IMG/VR virus record: IMGVR_UViG_3300037507_002285 | Span: 1-22,747 of that record | Length of the DNA: 22,747 nt | Reading direction: 5' to 3' (one strand) | From: a virus | Part shown: positions 5,843 through 12,025 of the stretch, one piece after another | Position numbering within the stretch: the first letter of the stretch is position 1 | Layout of the letters: each line of letters begins with the position of its first letter | Position numbers and translations under genes: made by a program | Notes under the pieces: model-generated | Databases searched by the model: none | Seen by the model: only the letters and a program-made list of their open reading frames with translations | What the model was told of the DNA's origin: nothing

Positions 5843-5858
5843 TCCTTCCGAAGAAGGA
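5843..5858 (-). promoter_or_regulatory. UUCG-loop hairpin ahead of the tRNA array
   Basis: TCCTTC-TTCG-GAAGGA forms a perfect 6-bp stem with a stable UUCG loop. It has no U tract and is about 27 bases before tRNA-Tyr. It may be a processing or stability element of the tRNA precursor. Confidence 0.45.
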
Positions 5859-5864
5859 GACACA

Positions 5865-5893
5865 AACCTATGGAATTTTTCCGATATATCCAA
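5865..5893 (-). promoter_or_regulatory. Possible weak class A promoter for the tRNA array
   Basis: TTGGAT (5888-5893) and TAGGTT (5865-5870) are 17 bases apart, the spacing of the class A promoters in this window. The -35 overlaps one arm of the inverted repeat 5888-5918. The -10 is poor. Confidence 0.4.
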
Positions 5894-5918
5894 ATTAATT
5901 TTTTGTCATAATTTGGAT
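5888..5918. repeat. Perfect 10-bp inverted repeat
   Basis: ATCCAAATTA (minus-strand view) is repeated inverted as TAATTTGGAT, with an 11-base A/T-rich spacer. It may be an operator over the -35 element at 5888-5893 or an RNA hairpin. Confidence 0.5.
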
Positions 5919-5928
5919 TTTCACCGTA

Positions 5929-6005
5929 AGTCTTTGAAATCAAAGGACTTACAAAGTTATCCACATAAACAAAAAGGACTTACAAGTTTTATCCTGTAAG
6001 TCCTT
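5929..6005 (-). terminator. Intrinsic terminator with overlapping alternative hairpins
   Basis: A 10-bp stem, AAGGACTTAC (6005-5996) with GTAAGTCCTT (5983-5974), is followed by a U run to 5971 and ends the unit of the 46-aa ORF. Just downstream a second hairpin uses GTAAGTCC-type (5953-5944) and ACTTAC-type (5935-5930) arms. The arms share one sequence, so arms 1 and 3, or 2 and 4, can also pair. Such exclusive pairing is the layout of an attenuator before the tRNA genes. Confidence 0.7.
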
Positions 6006-6027
6006 CTGAACTGGTGTGTCTTTTTGA

Positions 6028-6168
6028 TTAGGTCATAGACAACTTACAGGATTTTGATGTTGGGAGATACTCACTATTAAATGTGATACCACAAAAAATG
6101 GCTCCTTTGCGAGTGACTTGTTGTGTCATCGCCGGATATGATTGCCATGTATGTAGTGAGTTGTTCAT
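6028..6168 (-). CDS. Small protein of 46 aa, unknown function
   Basis: The ORF begins MNNSLHTWQSYPAMTQQVTR and ends STOP at 6028. AGGA lies six bases before the ATG, a class A promoter lies about 60 bases upstream (6226-6254), and a strong terminator follows 23 bases after the stop. This is a complete small transcription unit. Its two cysteines are separated by a GITFNSEYLPTSKS segment. I know of no family, and it could also be a leader peptide for the attenuator-like structure downstream. Confidence 0.6.
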   Translation of the reverse strand: MNNSLHTWQSYPAMTQQVTRKGAIFCGITFNSEYLPTSKSCKLSMT

Positions 6169-6225
6169 CGAATTTCCTGTCCTAAAAGTTATGTCTAAAT
6201 CCATTCTATATCAATAAGTATGTAC

Positions 6226-6254
6226 AATATACTAAAAAGATTCCACAATTCCAA
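6226..6254 (-). promoter_or_regulatory. Class A promoter (TTGGAA-N17-TATATT)
   Basis: TTGGAA (6249-6254) and TATATT (6226-6231) are exactly 17 bases apart, upstream of the 46-aa ORF and the tRNA leader. A CATACTTAT sequence similar to the class B box follows it directly. Confidence 0.75.
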
Positions 6255-6265
6255 ATTTATTTTTC

Positions 6266-6565
6266 TTACCGAATAAAATTATCTACTTTATCATACATCT
6301 TCTTTGTTTTCCAACCGTAGTTAAATACAAACCAACCTGCAACTTCCTTTGCAATATACTTTGGTTCACGGAATGTCTTTACATATTCGTCAATGAACCA
6401 CTTTGTAAAATCAACATCTTCTTCAAGAGTCCATTCACGTTTAGTAAACCAATAAGGTTGTTGAGCGAACTCTTCGTCATATCCTTCAAATCCAACACGA
6501 CGGAACATTTCGTCAAGTGCTTTCATTTGAAATTCGTCAATTTTCTTTTGTTTTCTCGGTGTCAT
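6266..6565 (-). CDS. Hypothetical protein, 99 aa
   Basis: I chose the ATG at 6565 (MTPRKQKKIDEF) because a promoter at 6594-6622 would start RNA only about 20-25 bases upstream; longer forms would begin inside the promoter or terminator. The protein is charged and aromatic-rich, with WFTKREWTLEEDVDFTKWFID and a C-terminal WFVFNYGWKTKKMYDKVDNF stretch, so probably small, globular and helical. I do not recognise a family. The ribosome site is weak (AAG only). It seems to be an early/middle gene with its own promoter. Confidence 0.68.
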   Translation of the reverse strand: MTPRKQKKIDEFQMKALDEMFRRVGFEGYDEEFAQQPYWFTKREWTLEEDVDFTKWFIDEYVKTFREPKYIAKEVAGWFVFNYGWKTKKMYDKVDNFIR

Positions 6566-6593
6566 TTTATTAACTTGTAATTGATTGAATACA

Positions 6594-6622
6594 AGTATAC
6601 GAAAAAAATCTGACATTTCCAA
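6594..6622 (-). promoter_or_regulatory. Class A promoter (TTGGAA-N17-TATACT)
   Basis: TTGGAA (6617-6622) and TATACT (6594-6599) are 17 bases apart within the ATTTGGAAATGTC...TTTCGTATA block. It lies immediately after the terminator of the previous unit. Confidence 0.75.
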
Positions 6623-6625
6623 ATA

Positions 6626-6660
6626 AAAAAGTCTCACACCAAGAAAATGTGAGACTTTTT
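6626..6660 (-). terminator. Intrinsic terminator
   Basis: A 13-bp stem (AAAAAGTCTCACA paired with TGTGAGACTTTTT) with a U run lies 20 bases after the stop of the gene at 6680. The A/T flanks could let it work on both strands. The bases just before it, ACACACCAGTTCA, also occur just before the terminator at 5971-6005. Confidence 0.85.
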
Positions 6661-6679
6661 GAACTGGTGTGTAATTTTC

Positions 6680-7027
6680 TTAAAGTGCCGAATAAATAGC
6701 GGCGTATTCTTTCACATTGAATCTTTGTTTTGCCTTGGCTAACATCTCTGTCATCAATTCATTTTCATACTGTTGAATACCATAAGGCATAGTTCCAGCA
6801 ATCTTTCTGATTTCAGCAGTGTGGTCAAGTATCTTTGAATACTTTTGTTCTGCTAGAAGTTTAGCGAGTTCAAATAAAGCCTCTGAACGATTTGCCTTCT
6901 TTGTGGCTTCTCTCATTCTCTTTACAGAGTTTTCAACTTTTTGGCTAATCTTTTCTTCAGCTTCACGAAGTGATTGAAGTGTTTGAGATGCCTCGCTAAG
7001 TAATTGTTTTCTTGACGATAATTTCAT
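6680..7027 (-). CDS. Candidate internal head protein (MKLSSRKQLL family), 115 aa
   Basis: The start at 7027 has GGAG six bases upstream. The N-terminus MKLSSRKQLLSEASQTLQSL matches those of the genes at 16702, 17482 and 16228. A possible prohead-protease site LRE|A is at residues 20-23, the same place as (I/L)NE|A in the relatives. The rest is helical and Lys/Glu/Ala-rich with no known domain. By analogy with T4 IPI-IPIII, the N-terminus would target the prohead core, be cut off during maturation, and the rest would be injected. This is inference. It ends before a strong terminator. Confidence 0.7.
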   Translation of the reverse strand: MKLSSRKQLLSEASQTLQSLREAEEKISQKVENSVKRMREATKKANRSEALFELAKLLAEQKYSKILDHTAEIRKIAGTMPYGIQQYENELMTEMLAKAKQRFNVKEYAAIYSAL

Positions 7028-7044
7028 TTCATGCTCCGATTGTA

Positions 7045-7428
7045 TTAGTCCCACCAAATTCGGTATAGACCTGGTTCTACTTCATCAAGTTCATCCGCCT
7101 TCAAAGAAGCTTTACTTGGTTTTGTATTCGTCTTTACATAAAGACAAACACTATATTCACGACCAAGTTGAATCTTTGCATCTGCTGGTAATTTGTCAAT
7201 CAATTCAGCAGTGAATTCATTATAACCATCAGGAAGAGCTTGTTTCATAATGTTCATTGCATCTTTCTTACTGAACATTGTTGTGTCTTTCCACATCATG
7301 TTATTTCCATCATATTCCTTGGCAAACTTCTTTGGATCTTTACCAAAATTTACTTCCTTTACTGCCTCATTGATAGATTCAGTCAAAAGACCAGCAAGTT
7401 TCATCATTCGTTGTTTATTCAGTTCCAT
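7045..7428 (-). CDS. Candidate internal head protein, 127 aa
   Basis: I chose the second of two adjacent ATGs (7428): GGAA is six bases upstream, whereas it would be only three from the first. The N-terminus MELNKQRMMKLAGLLTESIN is followed by EA, giving INE|A at residues 19-22. This matches the (I/L)XE|A protease consensus seen in neighbouring genes. The mature part has a FGKDPKKFAKEYDGNNMMWKD segment and a C-terminus ending in GLYRIWWD, with no family I recognise. An ATATTTAT box lies 34 bases upstream. The next gene starts 18 bases after the stop. Confidence 0.7.
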   Translation of the reverse strand: MELNKQRMMKLAGLLTESINEAVKEVNFGKDPKKFAKEYDGNNMMWKDTTMFSKKDAMNIMKQALPDGYNEFTAELIDKLPADAKIQLGREYSVCLYVKTNTKPSKASLKADELDEVEPGLYRIWWD

Positions 7429-7459
7429 CATATATTCCAAAAAATACTATGGTTATATT

Positions 7460-7687
7460 CTATAAATATGATTCAGGTTTTGTTTTCTTACGGGAAAGTA
7501 AGAAATAAAATCCAAAAAATAACAGCGCAACCCCATAGAAGATAACGTCTGTAATGAAGTAACTTCCTGTAAGTTTTGTAGTGAAAGCAAAGGCCGCATC
7601 GAATCCAAGAGGATTGAAGAATGTTCCTAAAACCAAACAAGTTTTTGCGAGGTTGTCTCGTAGTTTTTGTCTTTTTACTATTGCCAT
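7460..7687 (-). CDS. Small membrane protein, 75 aa
   Basis: Two hydrophobic stretches are seen, LVLGTFFNPLGFDAAFAF (about residues 18-35) and ITDVIFYGVALLFFGFYFLL (about 45-64), with a basic N-terminus and a basic C-terminal tail RKKTKPESYL. GGAAG is five bases before the ATG. The overlapping frame starting at 7700 lacks such a pattern. Function unknown; possibly an inner-membrane protein made late, since an ATATTTAT box lies upstream at 7739. Confidence 0.65.
   Translation of the reverse strand: MAIVKRQKLRDNLAKTCLVLGTFFNPLGFDAAFAFTTKLTGSYFITDVIFYGVALLFFGFYFLLSRKKTKPESYL
7462..7469 (-). promoter_or_regulatory. Class B box ATATTTAT
   Basis: CATATTTATAGAATATAACC on the minus strand, 34 bases before the start at 7428, followed by AGTATTTTTTGGA as in the other head-protein leaders. 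Confidence 0.55.
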
Positions 7688-7736
7688 CCGAACTTCCCAT
7701 GTATTTACCTTGTTGTGGGCAATCTGTTATTTACAA

Positions 7737-7946
7737 CTATAAATATGAGACAACTGGTAACTTCGTCCAACCATCCATTTGAGTAATGTCCATCGTTATC
7801 CCCCAATAACGAACGAAACAATGTTCAGCTATAACAATGACTTCTGAAATGAGTACCTCATCTCCACGTCTAAAAATAATCTTCTTACCCTTCAGATGTT
7901 TCGGTTGAACTATCTTCGGGTCTACCTCGTTCTCTAATCGCAACAT
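7737..7946 (-). CDS. Hypothetical protein, 69 aa
   Basis: I chose the ATG at 7946 because AGGGG lies eight bases upstream; a longer form would only read antiparallel-free overlap through the DUF5522 gene. The protein, starting MLRLENEVDPKIVQPKHLKG, looks like a small beta barrel: KKIIFRRGDEVLISEVIVIAEH resembles KOW/SH3-type strands. No firm family. It overlaps the end of the DUF5522 gene by about 60 bases in another frame. Confidence 0.55.
   Translation of the reverse strand: MLRLENEVDPKIVQPKHLKGKKIIFRRGDEVLISEVIVIAEHCFVRYWGITMDITQMDGWTKLPVVSYL
7739..7746 (-). promoter_or_regulatory. Class B box ATATTTAT
   Basis: CATATTTATAG on the minus strand, 52 bases before the start at 7687. It overlaps the last codons of the 69-aa gene. 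Confidence 0.4.
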
Positions 7947-8085
7947 TCTTATTTCCCCTCTCGTGTTTAGGTTCAAAAACACAGTGTTTGCAACCACTGC
8001 CACAACAAAAACCACGGCGAAGGTGATACGATTCTGTAAACACCTTCTTACCGTGGTCATTTATGTAATAATCTTCCTCTTTCAT
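7885..8085 (-). CDS. DUF5522-family Cys-rich small protein, 66 aa
   Basis: The core DYYINDHGKKVFTESYHLRR, then GFCCGSGCKHC, is the hallmark of DUF5522: YY...G..VFT..YHL.RG.CCGSGC.HCP. Cysteines C27, C28, C32 and C35 are probably metal- or disulfide-linked; the family function is unknown. Members are usually short bacterial proteins. After the Cys motif the tail is basic, then acidic. The gene starts five bases after the histone-like gene ends, so both are in one operon, and its own ribosome site is weak, which suggests coupling. Confidence 0.82.
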   Translation of the reverse strand: MKEEDYYINDHGKKVFTESYHLRRGFCCGSGCKHCVFEPKHERGNKNVAIRERGRPEDSSTETSEG

Positions 8086-8090
8086 TTGCT

Positions 8091-8267
8091 TTACTTGGAT
8101 TCTTTGCCTTCAGACACAGATGCCTTGTTGTAAGGTGTAATCAACTTCTTAATTGCACCCAACGCCTTACGAGCGTCTCCTGCACCTTTCTTGAACTTTG
8201 AATTGTGTCCGACGGTAAACTCATTGAACAGATTTGTAATTTGTTCGTATAGTTCTTGCTTTGTCAT
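8091..8267 (-). CDS. Histone H1-like small protein, 58 aa
   Basis: The start MTKQELYEQITNLFNEFTVG has AGGAG six bases upstream of the ATG. Residues 22-54, NSKFKKGAGDARKALGAIKK followed by LITPYNKASVSEGK, fit the bacterial histone H1-like pattern NK.AG.RARKA.LEIEKL.K.FRK.S..E.K known from Bacteroidota. Such proteins are thought to bind DNA. The C-terminal Lys/Ala/Pro-rich tail of eukaryotic H1 is absent. It is the first gene of a small operon with DUF5522. An ATATTTAT box is 46 bases upstream. Confidence 0.7.
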   Translation of the reverse strand: MTKQELYEQITNLFNEFTVGHNSKFKKGAGDARKALGAIKKLITPYNKASVSEGKESK

Positions 8268-8312
8268 AACGTTCTCCTGTTTGTATAATAGTCGGGATTA
8301 GTTCCCTGTTAA

Positions 8313-8320
8313 ATAAATAT
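8313..8320 (-). promoter_or_regulatory. Class B box ATATTTAT
   Basis: CTATATTTATTTAAC on the minus strand between the reductase and histone-like genes. A small GGGA/TCCC hairpin and TATTAT follow before the ribosome site. Confidence 0.45.
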
Positions 8321-8331
8321 AGATACCACCG

Positions 8332-10185
8332 TTATATTAGACACGCGCCGCCTGCACACGCAGCTTCTTGTGCCAATTCTGTGTTGTCATCATACTCCAC
8401 AACGTTCTTTAAATCAATTTCATGGAGTGTTGACATCAATCTTTCGTATTCTTCTTTTGTAATATCCTCGAAGGGACTTTGTTTATAACTGCCCCCATCG
8501 TAATTGAGGACTGAAAGACCGTTGTAAAAATCCTTATTTTCCCACATCCAATTACCTACTGCATCCCATTCATGTTCACGGATAGATACCGTTGCCGAAA
8601 TGTTGTGAGTATTCATACCCGAACGATGACCTGGCTTTATCCATTGTTGGCTAAACCACTTCACACGTTCAAGAAGTTGAATTGGAGATTCAGTTCTCAT
8701 AATAGCATGGTCTGGTGCCTTTTGTGGGACACCAACGACGGCGGTATCATGTGGACGGAAGTATTCATCTTCAACCAATTGTGGGTGATTTTGGATAAGA
8801 TAGTTGTATAGTGCCTCATTCTTACCAATACGGATTCTACGGATATAGTAGTCATTGTGCCATGCATGAATACCTGAACTCGTACCGAGAACACATGATG
8901 TTGTTCCTGATGGTTTGATACAAGTTACTCTTGCGGCTTTATTGATACCGAGAAGATTTGCAACTCTTTCGTTTTCTTCCTTTGCAATTTTTGCACTTGT
9001 TTTGACATCCAACTTCTGAACAACGCCCGAACCAATACCAGTCATACCGATTCCAAGAAGCGCATCCTTCTCACAAGTTCTTTGCCAAATTGGACGAAGG
9101 TAGTGGAACTCGGTGTATGATGCTTGGAGTGTTCCGATAAATGCGGCAGCACGAACTCGGTCTTCTAAATCTTGTTGGTCCACCACATCTGATGCGTTTA
9201 CTTCACACAGATTACACATTTGGAATGGACGAAGTGCAATTTCACAACATGGATTTGTTCCCCAATCCTTATCGTTTGAGAAGTAAATTCCTGGTTCACC
9301 TGCGTTTGAAAGTTCAATCTTCTTCCACAACTCCTTGAAGAACTCTTCGGTAATCTTACTGCGAAGTAATACTGCTGAGTTATTTGCACGTCCACGTTGA
9401 GGATTCAATTCCCACCATGCACCAAACTTACACGAAATCATTTCGTTATCATCAGCAGAGAAAAGAGAGATAAGAGCAGCACGACGAATACCACCGGCAA
9501 GAACCGCATCTGCAATATGACAGATAATATCGTGGACTTCTAATGGAGTTAGATTTTCACCATCGTGCTTTAGTTCAAGGATAGATCGAATCTTTTCAAT
9601 ACAAATACGAAGCGGTTCTGGTCCTGGTGCCTTACCACCTGATGTGATGAGACGAGTTCCCTTTGGACGAATGTCTGAATAGTCAAAACGAAGTGATGAA
9701 CCGCTGAAAAAGTATGACTTTACAACTGCTTTGATTGCATCAGCCCAACCTTCAATAGAATCACCGACGAGGAATCTACGTTCGCGGTCTTTCTTTGGTT
9801 TGTGAATTGGTGGTAGCTTTTCAACGTGATGTTTTTGAACGGAGAAACCTACACCAGTTCCACCGAGAAGAAGAAACATTACTTCACCAAAGGCGCGCCA
9901 GTCGTCAATCGGTAAATAAGAACAGTTATAGATTCTTGATGGATTGATTTCAATTGGCTTACCACCAAATTGAAGTGATCGCATGGACGGAAGAACCTTC
10001 TTATCGTAGACAAACTTATACGCAGATTCAATTTCATCATGAAGTTGTGGGTATTTATTTTGGTGCATTTCTTTATTTCTTGTCACCAACTCTTCCCACG
10101 TCTCTCTCCGATTCAGTTCGGGTAAGTATTTCGCGTATTTTTGGAATACAGTAATATCCGAAAGAATTCGGTTGCTAATATCCAT
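8332..10185 (-). CDS. nrdJ: Adenosylcobalamin-dependent (class II) ribonucleotide reductase
   Basis: 617 aa. Reduces ribonucleotides to deoxyribonucleotides with a B12-generated thiyl radical. Catalytic residues align with the Lactobacillus leichmannii enzyme by spacing: C88 (like C119), the NPCCEI motif with radical C313 and E315 (C408, E410), C324 (C419, the same 11-residue gap) and the C-terminal CAGGACLI pair C610/C615 (C731/C736). GGIRRAALIS and KPSGTTS are family signatures. At 617 aa it is shorter than the 739-aa monomeric type, probably by losses in the N-terminal and insert regions. The family fits a triphosphate reductase, but substrate level cannot be proven here. GGAG precedes the start. 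Confidence 0.94.
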   Translation of the reverse strand: MDISNRILSDITVFQKYAKYLPELNRRETWEELVTRNKEMHQNKYPQLHDEIESAYKFVYDKKVLPSMRSLQFGGKPIEINPSRIYNCSYLPIDDWRAFGEVMFLLLGGTGVGFSVQKHHVEKLPPIHKPKKDRERRFLVGDSIEGWADAIKAVVKSYFFSGSSLRFDYSDIRPKGTRLITSGGKAPGPEPLRICIEKIRSILELKHDGENLTPLEVHDIICHIADAVLAGGIRRAALISLFSADDNEMISCKFGAWWELNPQRGRANNSAVLLRSKITEEFFKELWKKIELSNAGEPGIYFSNDKDWGTNPCCEIALRPFQMCNLCEVNASDVVDQQDLEDRVRAAAFIGTLQASYTEFHYLRPIWQRTCEKDALLGIGMTGIGSGVVQKLDVKTSAKIAKEENERVANLLGINKAARVTCIKPSGTTSCVLGTSSGIHAWHNDYYIRRIRIGKNEALYNYLIQNHPQLVEDEYFRPHDTAVVGVPQKAPDHAIMRTESPIQLLERVKWFSQQWIKPGHRSGMNTHNISATVSIREHEWDAVGNWMWENKDFYNGLSVLNYDGGSYKQSPFEDITKEEYERLMSTLHEIDLKNVVEYDDNTELAQEAACAGGACLI

Positions 10186-10205
10186 AGTTGTCTCCGATTA
10201 TTTTT

Positions 10206-10234
10206 TTTCTAAAAACGTTTATTTTTGATTCCAA
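10206..10234 (-). promoter_or_regulatory. Possible weak class A promoter for the reductase
   Basis: TTGGAA (10229-10234) and TAGAAA (10206-10211) are 17 bases apart. The -35 is conserved but the -10 is weak. A CATACTTAT sequence about 20 bases upstream resembles the class B box. Confidence 0.45.
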
Positions 10235-10293
10235 AGTTGAATCGTATAGAGATAAGTATGAAGTTTGAAAGAAAAAATCGGTGATTTTCTGAA

Positions 10294-10869
10294 TTATTTT
10301 TTTACCCATTTTTCCCCATCCCACCATTCAAAGTTAGGATAGTTTGCCTTGAAATTGAACTGTTCATACCATTCACTAATATACAAATAAGGGTACGAAT
10401 GTCCAAGTAGTTTATGGATGAAGTAATAACAAGTTAGGGGAGTTATTCCATTTTTCTTCATTCTACCACCGACTACGGTTGAGAAGAATGGAATATCATC
10501 AAACCAATTTAGAACCGCAAACACAGAGTCATCAAAGTAATAAATCTCGTGGTTGAATGAAAGGCAAGTTCTGATATAATCTTCTTGGTAATCGGGGTAA
10601 AGAAACTTACTTTCTTCAAATATCTTTTCCCAATCACCTTCATTTGATACCTTCAACTTTCTAACTTCATACCGACGAGTTCCTGATAACTCATCTATCT
10701 TTACACGAGAAGAACGGGATTGATACCATTCTCCGTTTTTTGTTGGTAGCCATCCTTTTTCAAAAAGTTCTTTGTAGGTTTCATCTTCGGGTGTTCCAAA
10801 CACTTCACAAAGGTCTGCACCTGTTTCATTATCATACTTTCCGTTTAGATGGCTTATCCGTATTTTCAT
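10294..10869 (-). CDS. GNAT-like protein resembling arginyl-tRNA-protein transferases
   Basis: 191 aa. A mixed alpha/beta protein whose centre and C-terminus (VFAVLNWFDDIPFFSTVVGG, then YPYLYISEWYEQFNFKANYP and FEWWDGEKWVKK) recall the C-terminal acyltransferase half of Ate1/Bpt aminoacyl-transferases, where YLGY..PG...MNYKA.F.P.E is typical. The N-terminal Cys residues of true Ate1 are absent. If right, it would move an amino acid from a tRNA to a protein or other acceptor, but this is weak inference. It overlaps the upstream gene by 38 bases in another frame. Confidence 0.6.
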   Translation of the reverse strand: MKIRISHLNGKYDNETGADLCEVFGTPEDETYKELFEKGWLPTKNGEWYQSRSSRVKIDELSGTRRYEVRKLKVSNEGDWEKIFEESKFLYPDYQEDYIRTCLSFNHEIYYFDDSVFAVLNWFDDIPFFSTVVGGRMKKNGITPLTCYYFIHKLLGHSYPYLYISEWYEQFNFKANYPNFEWWDGEKWVKK

Positions 10870-11554
10870 TTAGTTTCTCATCATACTCTTTTGACCTTTT
10901 TTCATTTGACTCACCAGCTTCTAAATCGGTGTGGTCATACTGCATATTATCCGTTTCAGGAGTTACCCATCTTGGATTTCTTTCAGCAGTCCAAAGAGTG
11001 TTATTATACATTCTGTTTATTACCACGTCTTCTTTTGTTGTGAATGAAGGGTCGTGGAGTAAAAGACGATTGTTTGGTTGTATCGCAAAGTTTCCATTGT
11101 CCATCGCAAGAACGTGGCCACACTTATGTTGAGACGGGTATTCAGAGAATAAAAAGTCTGTATCACCTGAATCTGTTGATGCACCCCAATCTAATGTGAA
11201 CAAGTATCTTCCCTTGTATTTTTCTCTCCGACGGGAAATGAATGTCATATTCCTGTTTTTGAGATAAGGGAATTGAGTTGCTGCAACGTGATACGAGAAT
11301 GAGTCCCATAAGACTAACTCATCAAGTGGTTGTTCTATTGCATCTTCTTTCCAAGAGAAAGCGTGTATTGGCATCCTCCACCAAAGTCCACCGTCTTGCA
11401 TAACAAAGTGAAAGAGTGGGGCTTGTGCTGGAATTGATGCCATTCCAAAAATGATACAGGGGAACTTCTTATCGTGTGAGTCCCGTTGGTCTCGTAAGAA
11501 ATTCCCACGTACCATTGCGTCTATTGGTGGGATTGGTATATTTAGGTAGGACAT
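10832..11554 (-). CDS. Conserved hypothetical protein, 240 aa
   Basis: The protein starts MSYLNIPIPPIDAMVRGNFL and contains FGMASIPAQAPLFHFVMQDG and WWRMPIHAFSW. I have an impression of a conserved orphan family of marine T4-like phages with the same NIPIxPI...RGxFL...APLFHF pattern, but no function is known to me. The last 45 residues are charged and low-complexity (EKRSKEYDEKLNENTDKPSK), so probably disordered. AAAGG is eight bases before the ATG. The UUCG terminator of the upstream unit lies 17 bases before the start, so transcription may come from read-through. Confidence 0.68.
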   Translation of the reverse strand: MSYLNIPIPPIDAMVRGNFLRDQRDSHDKKFPCIIFGMASIPAQAPLFHFVMQDGGLWWRMPIHAFSWKEDAIEQPLDELVLWDSFSYHVAATQFPYLKNRNMTFISRRREKYKGRYLFTLDWGASTDSGDTDFLFSEYPSQHKCGHVLAMDNGNFAIQPNNRLLLHDPSFTTKEDVVINRMYNNTLWTAERNPRWVTPETDNMQYDHTDLEAGESNEKRSKEYDEKLNENTDKPSKRKV

Positions 11555-11570
11555 AACTTTTCCTTTTATG

Positions 11571-11594
11571 AAAAAGGGAACCGAAGTTCCCTTT
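11571..11594 (-). terminator. UUCG-loop intrinsic terminator
   Basis: AAAGGGAAC-TTCG-GTTCCCTTT with a U run, 21 bases after the stop at 11616. The same hairpin occurs at 16173, 16672 and 17968. Confidence 0.92.
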
Positions 11595-11615
11595 ATTATT
11601 TTCTATGTTGACACA

Positions 11616-11969
11616 TTAGATTATGCTACCATACTTCTTATATGCTCGAAGTACCATATCTTCCACTGACTTTTGATTTGCAAAAACCTTAGTGAAATAA
11701 TTTTTATTCATGGAGAGTTTCTGTACTTCAGCATCCATAGCGTCAACAAAATCGCCAGTTAACTTGTTGGAAATTGATCTAGGTAAATTACCATAAGTAT
11801 TGTGAAAATCACTTGGCATTTTTGTTTTCCATTTATTCCAAGCTATGTCAGCAATCTGCTTTATAATCTTCATGTCTTCACCAGTTGGTGTGGCTTCATT
11901 GATGTTCTCACCAACATTCTTCTTGAATGCTTCTTGTATCTTTCTGCCTTCTTGTATTAGGTCTTTCAT
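11616..11969 (-). CDS. Candidate internal head protein (MKDLIQEGR family), 117 aa
   Basis: The ATG at 11969 has GGAG six bases upstream; the in-frame TTG before it overlaps the ribosome site and is rejected. The N-terminus MKDLIQEGRKIQEAFKKNVG is nearly the same as that of the gene at 18037, and ENINEATP gives an INE|A cut site at residues 23-26. The mature part has no known domain and ends VEDMVLRAYKKYGSII. The leader (ATATTTAT, GTTTATATCATAT, poly-T, GGAGTC) matches those of the 16228, 17482 and 18037 genes. Prohead targeting and injection are inferred. Confidence 0.72.
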   Translation of the reverse strand: MKDLIQEGRKIQEAFKKNVGENINEATPTGEDMKIIKQIADIAWNKWKTKMPSDFHNTYGNLPRSISNKLTGDFVDAMDAEVQKLSMNKNYFTKVFANQKSVEDMVLRAYKKYGSII

Positions 11970-12008
11970 CTTCGACTCCAAAAAAAAAAATAATTTGGTT
12001 TATATGAT

Positions 12009-12016
12009 ATAAATAT
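12009..12016 (-). promoter_or_regulatory. Class B box ATATTTAT
   Basis: TATATTTATATCATATAAAC on the minus strand, 40 bases before the start at 11969, followed by poly-T and GGAG. Confidence 0.55.
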
Positions 12017-12025
12017 AGACCAACA

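Noticed and set aside
7947-8060. Longer form of the 69-aa gene with a hydrophobic N-terminal segment
   Set aside because: The extension lies in a shifted frame inside the DUF5522 coding region, whose protein family is clear. The ATG at 7946 has a good AGGGG site.
10740-11132. Plus-strand ORFs opposite the GNAT-like and 240-aa genes, and similar shadows elsewhere
   Set aside because: They lack ribosome sites and known motifs and lie fully opposite better-supported genes.
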